From: Begonia masoniana | Taxonomy: Eukaryota > Streptophyta > Magnoliopsida > Cucurbitales > Begoniaceae | Assembly (NCBI GenBank): GCA_022432975.1 | Contig: CM039510.1 | Coordinates: forward strand, 34,831,677-34,895,676 | Length of the DNA stretch: 64,000 nt | Direction: 5' to 3' | Part shown: piece by piece, positions 1-11,621 of the stretch | How positions within the stretch are numbered: the stretch's first letter is position 1 | Layout: every line of letters begins with the position of its first letter | Notes under the pieces: generated by a model | Database searches by the model: none | What the model was told of the DNA's origin: nothing | The model's input: the letters and a program-made list of their open reading frames with translations, nothing else | Translations under genes and position numbers: made by a program

Positions 1-526
1 ATCCCTCAATCATGTGTAACAAATAAAATATCTTCATATACCAGAAGATGTGAATTGCCTGCATGTGACCCAAAACAACCTAGAGGTCCACGGTATACAA
101 TGTGAAATACATGAGTGCATAATATAAAAAAAAATTTACAACCATGATGCATATGCAATACAATAAAGAAACCTCTAACTCGATGATGGTTGCCCTACTA
201 CTTGTTAGAGAAATGTTCTTGAAAACAAACTCGAAATTGATAAATTCTTCAGAATCTAAAATAATATCGACATCAATATCTCATTTAAAGCACAAGAGAC
301 AATGGATTAGTCCATAACCGGGAATAGAAATCCAAACCGAAAAGAAATGGAGAAAAAGTTGCGAACAATGCCTTGTTGATGAAATTCCAAGCCCAAAAGC
401 GTTCTCAAGAATCACCCCAAATCAGGTCAAACAAGGCTAAAAAATCTTCGCTAAACAAAGTCCCAAATCATTGGACTGAAGTGCCCATGAAGGCCTAGCG
501 TCGCAGCTCCAAATGCCAAGTGCAAC
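1..526. other. Left-edge intergenic DNA
   Basis: AT-rich sequence without a convincing reading frame, RNA gene or repeat. It ends in AGTGCAAC (519-526), the left target-site duplication of the next element. Confidence 0.5.
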
Positions 527-1900
527 TAGGGGTGTACGTGGTCCGGTCCGGTCCGGTTTTGAAAAAAAAAAATAAGACCGGACCAATAATATTCGGTTTT
601 CATTTTTTAGGACCGGTACCATCGAAAAATTTTTAAGGACCGAACCAGAACCGGACCAGAATTTCGGTTCCGGTTCTGGTCCGGTTCCGGTTTTCCCATG
701 AAAAAATATTTTTTTAATAAAAAATTTCAAAAGAAACTTTAATTTTTGTCAACAGAGCAGTTTCCACTGGAAATAAAGAAAATTGAGGAAGCAACTAGGG
801 CTTGGCCGAGAGAAATTATGGGAAAATTGGCTAGAGAGAGTGAAAGAGGAGAGAAGAAGACGGTGAGTAAAAAAAAAATGAAAGATAAAAACATGTTCTG
901 ACTGTTATCAGAACTTGTATTTTCAAAGACAACTTCAATACGAAGACAACTTCAATAAATAAGTAATAGCAGAGAACAACATTTTGTTTTCAAAAACATA
1001 AAACAAACTTTCAACAATAAAAACACCAACAAACAAGATGCAACAACAAAACCATAGAGGACAACAAAATCAACGCAAAACAACAATAAAAACAGCAACA
1101 AAAATCAGCAAAAAAACAGCAACAAACACAATGAAAAACAGCAACAAACACGATGAAAAACAGCAACAATAAAAACAGCAACAAACACCCACAAAATTAA
1201 CAGCAAAACAACAGCTCTCAGAAATTAACAGCAACAGGATGAAAAATTTAGGTAAAGAGCAACACGAAATTAACACCAATGAAACACCCACAAAACAACA
1301 CAACAAAACCGATGATTGGCAGGTTGTAGCTCGAAAAACTAACATAATCAAATGCTCTCGGTCACATCCGAAGAGTCTCCCAAAAACAGCAGTATAATGA
1401 TCGTAAAATAGATGAAAACGTAGAATGATACGAAGTACGCACGATGAGTTAAAGGGAATACCTGTACTTATTCAGAGTCTCAGAGAGCTCCGGTTCAGAT
1501 TGAAGGCGTTGGCGTTGGCGTCGGCGTCGGCGTCGGCGTCGGCGTCTGCGTAGGCGACGGCTGAGAGAGAAGATTGAACGACAGATTGAAGGCTTCGGCT
1601 TCGGATTCGGATTCGGATTCGGCGTAGGCGAGCGAGACAATCTCTCCTCTCCTCTCCTCTGAAGTCTGAACTGAACTTCGACAGAACAGAGCCCTAAAAT
1701 TTAGGGCTTTTCTCTATTTGTGTGGTCCGGTTCTGGTCTTCGGGTTTTTGTCATTAAACCCGAAGACCGAACCGAAAATTTCGGTTCTGCTTTAGCAGAA
1801 CCGAAATTCATTTTTTTATTTGGAAAACCAGACCAAAACCGGACCAAATAGGTCGGTTCTGGTCCGGTTCTTCGGTCCGGGTCGGTTTTGTACACCCCTA
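527..1900. mobile_element. Non-autonomous hAT element with perfect 8-bp TSD
   Basis: The element begins TAGGGGTGTAC and ends GTACACCCCTA, perfect terminal inverted repeats. It is flanked on both sides by AGTGCAAC (519-526 and 1901-1908). An 8-bp duplication plus TAGGGG-type ends is the hAT signature. Subterminal regions are packed with short GGTCCGGTTC/GAACCGGACC words in both orientations, as is usual for hAT transposase binding regions. The interior has an AAC/CAGCAA-rich stretch (about 1020-1310) and a GGCGTC hexanucleotide tract (about 1505-1558). No transposase coding is visible, so movement would need a partner elsewhere. Confidence 0.9.
1505..1558 (+). repeat. GGCGTC/GGCGTT hexanucleotide microsatellite
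   Basis: Tandem six-base units GGCGTT then GGCGTC inside the hAT element. Apparent Arg/Pro-rich frames over this tract are low-complexity and not taken as genes. Confidence 0.8.
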
Positions 1901-2349
1901 AGTGCAACGGGGTCAAAAGGTGACAACTTCGTGGCTCAAAGGAGCCATGTTGCGGTGCAGCGAGCGTTGGTGCTCGAGCCAATGATTGTGCCACGCCATG
2001 GCTTAGCATAGGCAAGTCACGGGGTGTGCCACACGTCACACATTGATTCATTCACACGAACTATCCTCATTCATGCAGCGGTTTAGCACTTATTTGTGAC
2101 TTAATTCGCATTTTTTTTACAGTCGGTATGTAAAACCAGAATCTTTGATGATCCGCACCAAAACCCGACACAAAAATTTATACCAACACTTTCTTGGCAC
2201 AAAATCGCCTACAAAGAAGTTTTTCAATCTAAATCTAAATCTAAAGTACAACAATCTCTCAAAAACACACGTACAAAGAACATTTAATTTTAATTTTTCA
2301 AAATTGAAAAAGGGAAAAGTCCAACGCAAGCTACCATCCTTTTCTCAAG

Positions 2350-2567
2350 TGGGCCCAGGCCCGCGCCAAATAGCTGTCTCCTAACCCTCACTTTACCCGC
2401 CACCATATTGTCAAGCTTCTCCAACAATCTACCTATCCCTTGTAATTTGGCGGCAAAATTCAAAATTTCCCAGGAGGGAATCCTTTCAAACCCTAATTTC
2501 CTATATTTTCAACCATTTCTTCTCCATTCCTGCCTTCGCTTTCTAGGTAACTGCTGGTATTTCCCGC
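2350..2567 (+). promoter_or_regulatory. RNR1 promoter/leader with three E2F-type sites and a site II motif
   Basis: Three matches to the E2F consensus TTTSSCGS lie within 270 bp of the RNR1 ATG: GCGCCAAA at 2363-2370 (TTTGGCGC on the minus strand), TTTGGCGG at 2446-2453, and TTTCCCGC at 2560-2567. A TGGGCC site II (TCP-type) word sits at 2350-2355. E2F control of ribonucleotide reductase at the G1/S transition is established in plants, so this cluster fits S-phase expression. The transcription start is not determined here; the last site may be in the 5' leader. Confidence 0.75.
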
Positions 2568-2626
2568 TTTCTTTGCCTTGCACAAAACCTGTTCGGGGTT
2601 ATTCCTCATAGAGAGTTTGTGAGAAA

Positions 2627-5600
2627 ATGTACGTGGTGAAGAGAGATGGGCGTCAGGAGACGGTTCATTTTGATAAGATCACTGCCCGATTGAAGAAGCT
2701 CAGCTATGGTTTGAGTATTGAGCACTGTGATCCTGTGCTCGTGGCTCAGAAAGTGTGCGCGGGAGTTTATAAGGGTGTTACCACTAGTCAGCTTGATGAA
2801 CTGGCCGCTGAAACCGCCGCTGCAATGACCACTAACCACCCGGACTATGCTTGTGTGAGTCTACGTCGTCTACTTTCTTGATTCGGACGACCTTGCTGGT
2901 CTTGAATTATCCTTCTGTACTTGGAGCTTTGTTGTGATTCAATTTTGAATCTCGAAATTTCTATTACCTCAGACTTCCGACTTAATGTCTTCATGTGATT
3001 TTATTATTTGAATACTTTGAATTTATTAATTTTCTCGTTTCCCCCTATAGTTTAATAAAATTATAGATTTCTCACTTGGTGTAGGTAGAGATTTAATAGT
3101 TTCCATGAAATTGTGAAACTTTGTTGAACGGTGCTGGAACTTAAAGGTGGAACAGTGTCATTCTTCTCTGCTAATATTTGCTTTTCCATTCTATGCAGTT
3201 GGCTGCAAGAATTGTGGTGTCCAATCTACACAAAAACACAAGGAAATCATTTTCGGAAACGTAAGTATGAATTGATAGCTTCATCATGTTGTTGTCATTT
3301 TCTATTGCGTTGAAGCAAAACATTCTGAACTGTATGTTGAACAAAAAGGATCATTCTCATATGTCTGAGTCAAATGCAGGATAAAAGACATGTACAACCA
3401 CGTCAGTGAGAGGTCTGGCCAGAAAGCACCCCTAATTGATGATAATGTTTATCAAATAATTATGAAGGTAGTTACGCTTTTTTGGGACTTCATCCTCAAT
3501 ATATTTAAAGTTTTATTCTTAAATGTAGTTGAAGCCCTATGGGTTTATTCTAACCTTCAATAGTAAATCATTTCATTTGACGAATGCTTGTGTGAACGAC
3601 TTGAAATTATTTTTGGTTGTAATATAAAAAATGTACAAGCTCGTGGATGAAACATCTTACCGATCATGACTTCTAATTCTGAATTATATTGTTTTAGTGC
3701 TTTTGTGACATTTCTTTCTTGGAATATGTTGTTTATATGAAAGTCAAATGTTTGAGGCTATAGATCATTCATGGTTAATCAAATTGGGCATGGAGCTGAT
3801 GCTTCACTAAGTGGTTGACCTTTATTATTTCTTTTTGATGTCAGGCAATGTTGATCTTAACACTGCTATTTGTACAGAATGCTTCTCGTCTAGATAGTGA
3901 GATAATCTATGATCGTGACTTTGAGTATGACTACTTTGGCTTCAAAACTCTAGAGAGGTCTTATCTCTTAAAGGTTCAAGGGAAGGTTGCTGAAAGGCCT
4001 CAACAAATGTTAATGAGGGTAGCTGTTGGGATTCACAAGGATGATATTGAATCTGCTATCAGAACATATCATATGATGTCCCAACGGTGGTTCACTCACG
4101 CATCTCCTACACTTTTCAATGCTGGAACTCCAAGACCTCAAGTATGATTATGGTTTAAATTTGTGACGTAAACTAGTTTTCTTCCTTTTTTTGTGCTCAT
4201 CCATCTTTCTATCTCCTCGTAGTTTTATGCCTTGTAATTTGATTTGCAGTGTTGTATAATTCAATACTCTTATATGTTTTTGGCAGTTGAGCAGCTGTTT
4301 CCTTGTTTGTATGAAAGATGATAGCATTGAAGGAATATATGATACCTTAAAGGAATGCGCTGTAATTAGCAAATCAGCTGGAGGAATTGGTGTTTCTGTT
4401 CACAATATCCGTTCTACTGGAAGTTATATTCGAGGAACTAATGGGACATCCAATGGGATTATTCCAATGCTTCGAGTTTTTAATGATACTGCACGTTATG
4501 TTGATCAAGGGGGAGGCAAGAGAAAAGGTATGTCTAGTTGTGCCAAGTGATTAAGTTGTATGCTTTTATATCTGAGCTTTCCTGTCTTTTTAAATTCTTG
4601 TTATAGGTGCTTTTGCTGTGTATTTGGAGCCATGGCATGCAGACATATTTGAATTTTTGGATTTAAGGAAAAATCATGGAAAGGTATGTTACAATGCCCT
4701 TTTGAGTTAAGGGAACACCATGTAATAGTTTCAATGATTTATGTGTTTTCAATTTGTCATTAGTTGAATTTGTATTAATAGTAAAAGCATCTATCAAGAT
4801 TATGGCTTATATAATCACTCGATTCCATTTATTTTCCATTAGCATCTTTTAGTTATACTGGTCCTCTTTAAAATGGTTGCAATTCAATTTTATATAGGAA
4901 GAGCATCGAGCGCGAGATCTATTTTATGCTCTTTGGATACCTGATCTCTTTATGGAAAGAGTTCAAAGTAATGGACAGTGGTCATTTTTTTGCCCTAATG
5001 AAGCTCCAGGTCTGGGAGACTGCTGGGGTGAAGAATTTGAGAACCTGTACATCAGATATGAACGTGAGGTAGATTAAATTTGTCTTTACTGTTCTGGTAT
5101 TTATTTTGTTTGTGGATGTGTCTTGGATGTGTACTTTTCACTTATTCTGGTTTTTCATATGAATGAATAGGGAAAGGCAAAGAAGGTTGTCCAGGCACAG
5201 AATCTTTGGTTTGAAATTTTGAAATCTCAAATAGAAACTGGAACCCCATATATGTTGTTTAAGGTGACCGTTGTCAGTTTGTCTTGCTAATTTTTTGGGC
5301 ATCTCTTACTTCTTAAATTGATTGTTAATTTTTATCTTCTGGATTTTCAAGGATACATGCAATAGAAAAAGCAACCAACAGAATCTAGGTACAATCAAAT
5401 CTTCCAACTTATGTACTGAAATAATTGAATACACTAGCCCAAATGAGACTGCTGTATGTAATCTAGCATCCATTGCTCTACCACGCTTTGTCAGAGAGAA
5501 GGTGTGTAATATATCTATCATATGCTTGTTTCTATGGATATGATTTGAGCTTTGGCTGTTTTTTTAGATGACCTCCTACCTTTTTAAATTACAGGGGGTT

Positions 5601-7888
5601 CTGATGGAGTCCCATCCATCGAAGCTTGTTGGAAGTAGTGGGTCCAAGAATCGATATTTTGACTTTGAAAAACTGGCTGAGGTATTTTGTCTTTGTTGTA
5701 CCTTCAAATATAATGGCAATTCCATGATATATACTTTAATCTTGAATATTATTTTTCTTTTTGTTTGTCACAGGTTACTGCCATAGTCACTGCTAACCTT
5801 AATAAAATTATTGATGTTAATTTTTACCCCATTGAGAATGCAAGACGGTCAAATTTGCGACATAGGCCTATAGGTATTGGGGTTCAAGGTCTTGCTGATA
5901 CTTTTATCTTGCTAGGCATGGGATTTGACTCACTAGAGGTGATTGCTATTCTATGTTTTGTGCATATAATTGTTATTTAAGTTTTACTTCACCTCATTAT
6001 GACATGTCACAGGTTTTCATAGTCTAATTGGTTTGAAATATTGTAGGCTCAACAGCTAAACACAGACATTTTTGAGACTATTTATTATCATGCTCTGAAA
6101 GCTTCTTCTGGTATTGCTGCAAAAGAAGGTCCATATGAAACATATGATGGCAGTCCTGTGAGTAAGGTCAGTATCATGTCAGAGCTTCCTGAGGCACACT
6201 ATAAATTTTAAACATATAGATATGTGATGTATATTTGGATGCCACAAGACTAAACCAAAGTACACTCGCTTTTCCAGTTTCAAGTGATTGTTGCCTGACT
6301 TTGGAGCTTTTAGAATATATATATAGAATGGTTTTATTTTTTGTTTGTAATCATTCTCAGATGTGCATTATGCTGTGCAGGGTATTCTTCAACCTGACAT
6401 GTGGGGCGTAACACCATCAAATAGGTGGGATTGGGATGCTCTCAGGGAAATGATATTTAAAAATGGAGTAAGAAACTCACTTCTTGTAGCTCCAATGCCT
6501 ACTGCTTCGACTAGCCAGATTCTTGGAAACAATGAGTGCTTTGAGCCATATACCTCTAACATCTATAGCCGCAGAGTTCTAAGGTTTGATTTTCCATCTA
6601 GGCCTCTTCATCTCTTTTATTATATTTGGGTAATTTAATCTCTTTATCCTTGGTTTGTAGTGGTGAGTTTGTTGTGGTGAACAAGCATCTCCTCCATGAC
6701 CTTACAGAGATGGGTTTGTGGTCACCTGCACTCAAAAACAAAATAATTTATGAAGATGGCTCTGTTCTCAAAATTCCAGAAATACCAGGAGAATTGAAAC
6801 TCATCTACAAGTATGATTTGGTTTTGTGCTCGGCTCTCACCTGGCTCTTGATTTGTGCTTTTCTTTTTCTTTCTTTTTGACTTGCACTTCAACAATTTTT
6901 TTTTTCAATTCAGAACTGTCTGGGAAATCAAACAAAAGACATTGGTCGATATGGCAGTTGATCGGGGATGCTATATAGATCAGAGTCAAAGTCTAAATAT
7001 ACACATGGACCAACCTAATTTTGGAAAACTTACATCCTTGCACTTTTATGCGTGGTCCAAGGTATCAAACCAAAATTTTTAATATATTGCATTTGTATCG
7101 TAAAATTTGGAAGATGTTATATTTGTTGGTGCTGCTAAATGATGTATTTTATTATTTTGGTAATGTAACCATGATTTCTGAAAAAATGATGTTTATTGTT
7201 TATATGGAAAAAAAAATGTTAATGCCGTTGCAAGCTCTGTCACTGCTAGAAGTACAAATTTCTAGCTCTTCTTCTTGCGTGTTCAATTGCAAGACCAGAT
7301 ACTCTTGTATTATCTCGTAAAATTTGATTGCTCTTTTCTTACGAGTCAATCTTTTATGGGTTATGTTGATATTACATTTGTTCTACGCTAAAAGAAGTTA
7401 AAGTTTTTTCTTAAAAACTACTGAACGAACTCTGCTTTTGTCGCTGCAGGGATTGAAAACAGGGATGTATTATCTAAGATCACGTGCTGCAGCTGATGCC
7501 ATCAAGTTTACTGTGGACACCTCCTTGCTCAAAGTAATGAGAGTAACAATTTTTGTCACTTTGGTTTTGAAGCAGTAGTAGCACGTTCATAATATCTCGC
7601 AATATAATATAGCTCTTTTTTGAATCTTTTGAAGCCATCATCACTCTCCAAAACAATTCTGTCCCCCAAGATAACCGCAGTTCTAGTCTGTAAACAGCCC
7701 AGAAATTGTGTATTTTTCATTTGGGTGTGTAAATGGATAGAATGGCGAATTGAATTGAATAATACTAGTTTTGACAAATGCAGGAGAAGGGGGTCAAAGA
7801 CGAAGATGGTGATGAGGCGGAAACAAAAATGGCTCAGATGGTTTGCTCATTGACCAACCGAGAAGAGTGCTTGGCTTGTGGAAGTTAG
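2627..7888 (+). CDS. RNR1: Ribonucleoside-diphosphate reductase large subunit (complete, 17 exons)
   Basis: Reduces ribonucleoside diphosphates to deoxyribonucleotides together with the R2 subunit, in the cytosol. Exons by GT-AG boundaries and frame: 2627-2854, 3199-3260, 3380-3467, 3878-4141, 4287-4527, 4607-4683, 4898-5068, 5171-5263, 5352-5501, 5595-5681, 5774-5938, 6047-6166, 6381-6583, 6661-6810, 6914-7061, 7450-7533, 7784-7888. They sum to 2436 nt (811 codons plus stop), close to the roughly 810-820 residues of plant R1. Start [11 protein letters not shown] opens the ATP-cone (about residues 1-90). Redox pair C218 (LSSCF) and C444 (AVCNLA), thiyl-radical C429 within NLCTE, radical-path tyrosines Y756-Y757 (GMYYLR) and the C-terminal shuttle CLACGS (C806, C809) are all present. 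No frameshift or premature stop is seen. Expression is likely S-phase linked through the upstream E2F sites. Confidence 0.97.
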
Positions 7889-8600
7889 TAGAGATGTCGT
7901 CAATGGTGAGTTTTGAGCAGAGTGAAAGCATACGCCATTAAATGTTTGAACTGATTATAGCAGTGTGTATATATATAGATATAGATTTAATCCTGCTTCC
8001 GAAGTTTCCCCTTCCCCTGTTTATACCAGTAAGACTTATGTAATGAAGTTCTCTTTCAAGGCGATCAAAATCTTCACATTGCTTGGTCTTGGAATTCGAG
8101 ATGTTGCAAAAGATGGTTATTTTTTTTCTTATTGAAGAGGTGCTAGATGTAAAATAGCTTCAAAGTTTTTAGGTAGGAACGAACATCCGCGAGTTGTCTT
8201 GTGACCAACAAATTGGTTATTTTTTTCAAGTATATTGTAATGATCGACTGTGAATTAGATAATAAATTTGAAGAAGATAAGTTGTATTAATGACTAAGTT
8301 AGGGTCAATATTGTTTTGATTTAGATTTATTTCGTGTCCTCGGGCATTATACGAATGGATTACACTGTGCCATCTTAGATTGGCCATTAGAAAATAATAA
8401 TGGATAAAAACATTCATATACTTAATAATTGATATTTATTGGTGAAATTAATTATTTTTAATTTATTAAATTAATTATACTAATTAATATTAAAATTAAA
8501 GAGTAAACATATTAATTTTCGAAATCCAATTTAATTAATTTAAAATAGATATATTCAAATTCATATGATATGATCGCGGCCGTCAACCCACACATCCACC
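7889..8600. other. RNR1 3' flank and spacer
   Basis: The probable 3' UTR follows the TAG at 7886-7888 and contains an AT-dinucleotide stretch near 7970-7990. Beyond about 8220 the DNA is strongly AT-rich with no recognisable coding sequence. Confidence 0.5.
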
Positions 8601-8630
8601 AAACCCTAATTTCACACTCTCACTATAAAA
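8601..8630 (+). promoter_or_regulatory. Telo-box plus TATA promoter of the U14 transcript
   Basis: AAACCCTAA (8601-8609) is a perfect telo-box, and TATAAAA (8624-8630) lies 15 bp further on. Telo-boxes are typical of plant snoRNA and ribosomal-protein promoters. About 290 bp downstream the first U14 copy begins, so a polycistronic or intron-hosted snoRNA precursor is inferred. A pyrimidine-rich leader (about 8660-8700) followed by GTATGT at 8701 could be a non-coding first exon and splice donor. Confidence 0.6.
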
Positions 8631-8918
8631 GGGGCATCACTCGTCGAACATCATCTCAGCCCTCCTGCCTGCCTTCCTTCCTTTCTTCGCTACTCTCCTT
8701 GTATGTCGTTCCTTCGATCTTTTCCTTCTCTGTTTTCTACCGGTGTTTTGTTTCATTTTGTTCGCGTACGTGAGTTGATTGGATCAGTTGGTATCGGCTG
8801 TTGCAAGCATGATTTGGGTCTATTGATTTTTTAGATGCTTTCTGCTATGGCAGTGTGAATCGAATTAGTTTTTGCGTGATTCTTTTTAACCACGGTATCT
8901 TTTTTGGTGAATGATTTT

Positions 8919-9040
8919 TCTCGATGATGATAATCCAAAGGCTTGTTTCTCAAAACATTCGCAGTGGCCGTCTAAGAGCTTTCGCCTTCGCCAGGCTTGA
9001 GAGCTAGTGCTGCTTTATCCTTCCTTGGATGTCTGAGACT
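8919..9040 (+). ncRNA. U14: U14 C/D-box snoRNA, copy 1
   Basis: Box C ATGATGA at 8924-8930 and box D CTGA at 9033-9036 bound a ~120-nt RNA. Domain A, AACATTCGCAGT (8954-8965), and domain B, TCCTTCCTTGGATGT (about 9018-9032), are the two 18S-complementary blocks of U14 conserved from yeast to vertebrates. Domain A is needed for 18S rRNA processing and domain B guides a 2'-O-methylation in 18S. Between them lies a plant-type extended hairpin whose arms are AGAGCTTTCGCCT and AGGCTTGAGAGCT. Nucleolar function is expected. Confidence 0.9.
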
Positions 9041-9205
9041 ATCAATCTTTCTTCAAATTCTACTGATTTTAGATTCATGATTTTAATAAAGTATTTGTTG
9101 ATATTGATTTTATAGATTTTGAATATGTTTGAATCAAATCCGCTTTTTGTGGATTTCGCTCCTGCTTTTGACAAAATTTTATCCAACTATCGGATCTTTA
9201 TCATT

Positions 9206-9327
9206 GTTAATGATGATATCTTTGAAGGCTTGTTTCTCAAAACATTCGCAGTGGCCGCCTAAGAGCTTTCGCCTTCGCCAGGCTTGAGAGCTAGTGCTGC
9301 TTCGTTCTTCCTTGGATGTCTGAAACT
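9206..9327 (+). ncRNA. U14: U14 C/D-box snoRNA, copy 2
   Basis: Tandem paralogue 170 bp after copy 1. Box C ATGATGA is at 9210-9216, domain A AACATTCGCAGT at 9241-9252, and domain B CTTCCTTGGATGT ends at 9319, directly before box D CTGA (9320-9323). The interior hairpin is almost identical to copy 1 (GGCCGCC here, GGCCGTC there). Flanks outside the boxes differ, so selection rather than very recent duplication probably keeps the two alike. Confidence 0.9.
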
Positions 9328-9940
9328 TTTCATGTTTCAATATTTCTTTTCTCGGCCGTTCAGTCCTCTTCTTTAGATCTTCGCCGTCATTCTTTGATAA
9401 ATATTCAATTTTATGGGCTTTAATTCCTCCCCGATTGCTGATAATATGGCCAACTTTCGCTTGTTTTTCTTTTTTACTTAAACAAATTTGTAAATAGTTT
9501 ATCTAATTGGGTAGACTGGAGATTTTCCATCTGTTATTTGAAAATTAGATTAAATGTGGAAAAGTAGTTGTTTTGCCATTTAATCGTTAGAGCAACTCCA
9601 ATGGGAGCAAATTTGGAGTTGCTTAAATAAATTAATTTATCATATATTATTATTATTTAATTAATTTTATTCTCTCTTTCTTCTACATCATATTAAGTAA
9701 TTTTCTACAAAATCCTCTCTAATGGAAATCAACTTATACGCTCTAACGTCTACGTTATTTTATTTATTTTTCAGATTATATATAATAAATAAAGTAAATA
9801 CTACATAGAATTGAAATTAGACAACTAAGTAAAAATTAATTCTACATGATTAAAATACTTATAAATAAATCATACAAACATGGTCTAAATAATTAAAATA
9901 CAAAGTTAAAAATCTCAAAAATATGCAATAAATTAAAATT

Positions 9941-10260
9941 TCAAAATATTAGGACTAATATGATTATACAATTTTGCATGATTTTTTTTAGTTGATTAGT
10001 CATATACGACGTGTCCATGACGACGTAGTCCACGTATTTTGTTATTCTCTGGTCTTCTGCCTTTTTAGTTTCTATTTCCACTATTTTTTCTAATGCGGTT
10101 GTTTTTTGGATTTGAGTTTTCAAATAGTGAGAATACTATCATTTTTTTTTCTTTTTTTTCTTTCTTTTGGCCTATCGGGTGCAGTTCATGTATATTGGCG
10201 CAATTCATGTATTTTATGGTCGCTTTTGTCTGGATTAGACAAGAAGTGTATATTCGGAAA
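9941..10260 (-). pseudogene. ORF1-like fragment of Harbinger, left arm
   Basis: Minus-strand remnant reading ALEKIVEIETKKAEDQRI, then a YMTNQL tail. It is the inverted counterpart of the fragment at 10466-10754. The upstream basic RPIG motif is interrupted here by frame changes. The pattern RP-G-KA-K followed by a Glu/Lys coiled coil resembles the C-terminal region of Myb/NAM-associated ORF1 proteins of plant Harbinger elements; this is family inference. No intact product is possible. Confidence 0.5.
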
Positions 10261-10465
10261 TTTTTGTTTTTTTAAATCCCTCTGATTGGTATAAAGTATT
10301 CTATTTTGGCTCATCCTTTAATAATTTCCAGTCAAGTAGAAAGTGAAATCTGTAATTTTCAGATTTATACATTTGGAAGTTGTTAAAAGATGAGCCGAAA
10401 TAGAATACTTTATACCAACCAGAGAGGTTTAAAAGAACAAAAGTTTCCAAATTAGGGCATATACT

Positions 10466-10754
10466 TTGTCGTTTAATCTAGACAAGAGCGACGATGAAAT
10501 ACATGAACTGCGTCCGATAGGCCAAAAGGCAGTCAAAAGAAAGAAAAAAAAGAAAGTATTTTCACTATTTGGAAACTCAAAAAACAGTCGCATTAGAGAA
10601 ATTAGTGGAGATAGAAGCGAAAAAGTCAGAAGACCAGAGGATAACAAAATACGTGAACTACCTCGTTATGGACACGTTGTATATGACTAATCAACTAAAA
10701 AAAAATCATGAAAAATTTTATGATCATATTAAGACTAATATCTATAAATTTTAA
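10466..10754 (+). pseudogene. ORF1-like fragment of Harbinger, right arm
   Basis: Plus-strand fragment containing LRPIGQKAVKRKKKKK, a frame change near 10565, then ALEKLVEIEAKKSEDQRI and YMTNQLKK. It resembles the C-terminal basic/coiled-coil part of plant Harbinger ORF1 (NAM-associated) proteins. The Myb-like DNA-binding N-terminus and any DDE transposase are missing. Confidence 0.5.
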
Positions 10755-11153
10755 TGTATTGTGTGTTTTTGAGATTTTTAGTTTTGCATTTTAATTATTT
10801 AGAACATGTTTGTGTGATTTTTTTATAAGTATTTTAATTATGTAGAATTAATTTTTATTTAGTTGTCTAATTTTAATTCTATGTAGTATTTACTCTATTT
10901 ATTAAAATATAATCTGAAAAATAAATAAAATAATGTAGATGTGAGACATAGAGATTGCTTACCTTATTGACACTTACCATTGCAGAGGATTTTGTGAAAA
11001 GTTACTTAAGAAATGGTGTGGAAGAGGAAGAATTAAATTGATTAAATAATAATAATATATATTTAATTAATTTATTTAAGCAGTTGCTCCCGTTAGAGTT
11101 GCTCTCCCAAGCAACCTCCAAGAGCAACTCCCATTGGAGATTTGGAGTTGCCC

Positions 11154-11621
11154 TTACTGTAGCCATAGGAAAACTGACATGACAATATTGTTTGTGTCTT
11201 TTGAATTATATAACTTTAAGCTTTCCTCAATAACCACTTCTTAAGAACAGGCTATGACGAAAGAAAAATATCCAAATGGTCAATTTTATGAGCAAGCCAC
11301 AAGCCAATCTTCGTTTGAAGGAAGTGGCCAAGTGTTGGACATCTTACATTTCAGATTTCTACCCAAAGAGGTTGCATTGTACAGCGATGTTCTATACTAA
11401 TACAAGCATTTGTTATATGTTTGTGTAATTACTTTATTATATAATTGTGAAAATGAATTAATTTTTTTGTTGGGAAATGATTTGAAACTTAATATTATGA
11501 AATTAGATGATTCGTTGAAGATCTATTTTTGGAAGTCAAACTCCACTCTGTTTTCTTAGTGAGTACACTAGAGTTTGTTTGTTAGATAGGGTTCATACTA
11601 GAATTATGGTTTAACTCCAGT
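11154..11621. other. Spacer between elements
   Basis: AT-rich sequence with no supportable gene. The last eight bases, ACTCCAGT (11614-11621), look like the left target duplication of the next hAT element. Confidence 0.4.

Larger units (their letters stand above)
9590..11153. mobile_element. Harbinger-like fold-back element (giant hairpin)
   Basis: Ends are GAGCAACTCCAA (9590) and TTTGGAGTTGCCC (to 11153), flanked by TTA on both sides (9587-9589, 11154-11156). A TTA duplication points to PIF/Harbinger. The interior is one long palindrome: the left arm (9590 to about 10318) is the reverse complement of the right arm (about 10387 to 11153), with a ~65-bp spacer. Both arms hold the same decayed ORF piece in opposite orientation. 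The right end carries an extra ~50 bp of terminal-repeat sequence, suggesting end duplication. A transcript would fold into a ~700-bp hairpin. Confidence 0.8.

Noticed and set aside
8570..8773. Short protein gene starting near 8570
   Set aside because: It spans the telo-box and TATA box; the region fits a snoRNA promoter and leader better.
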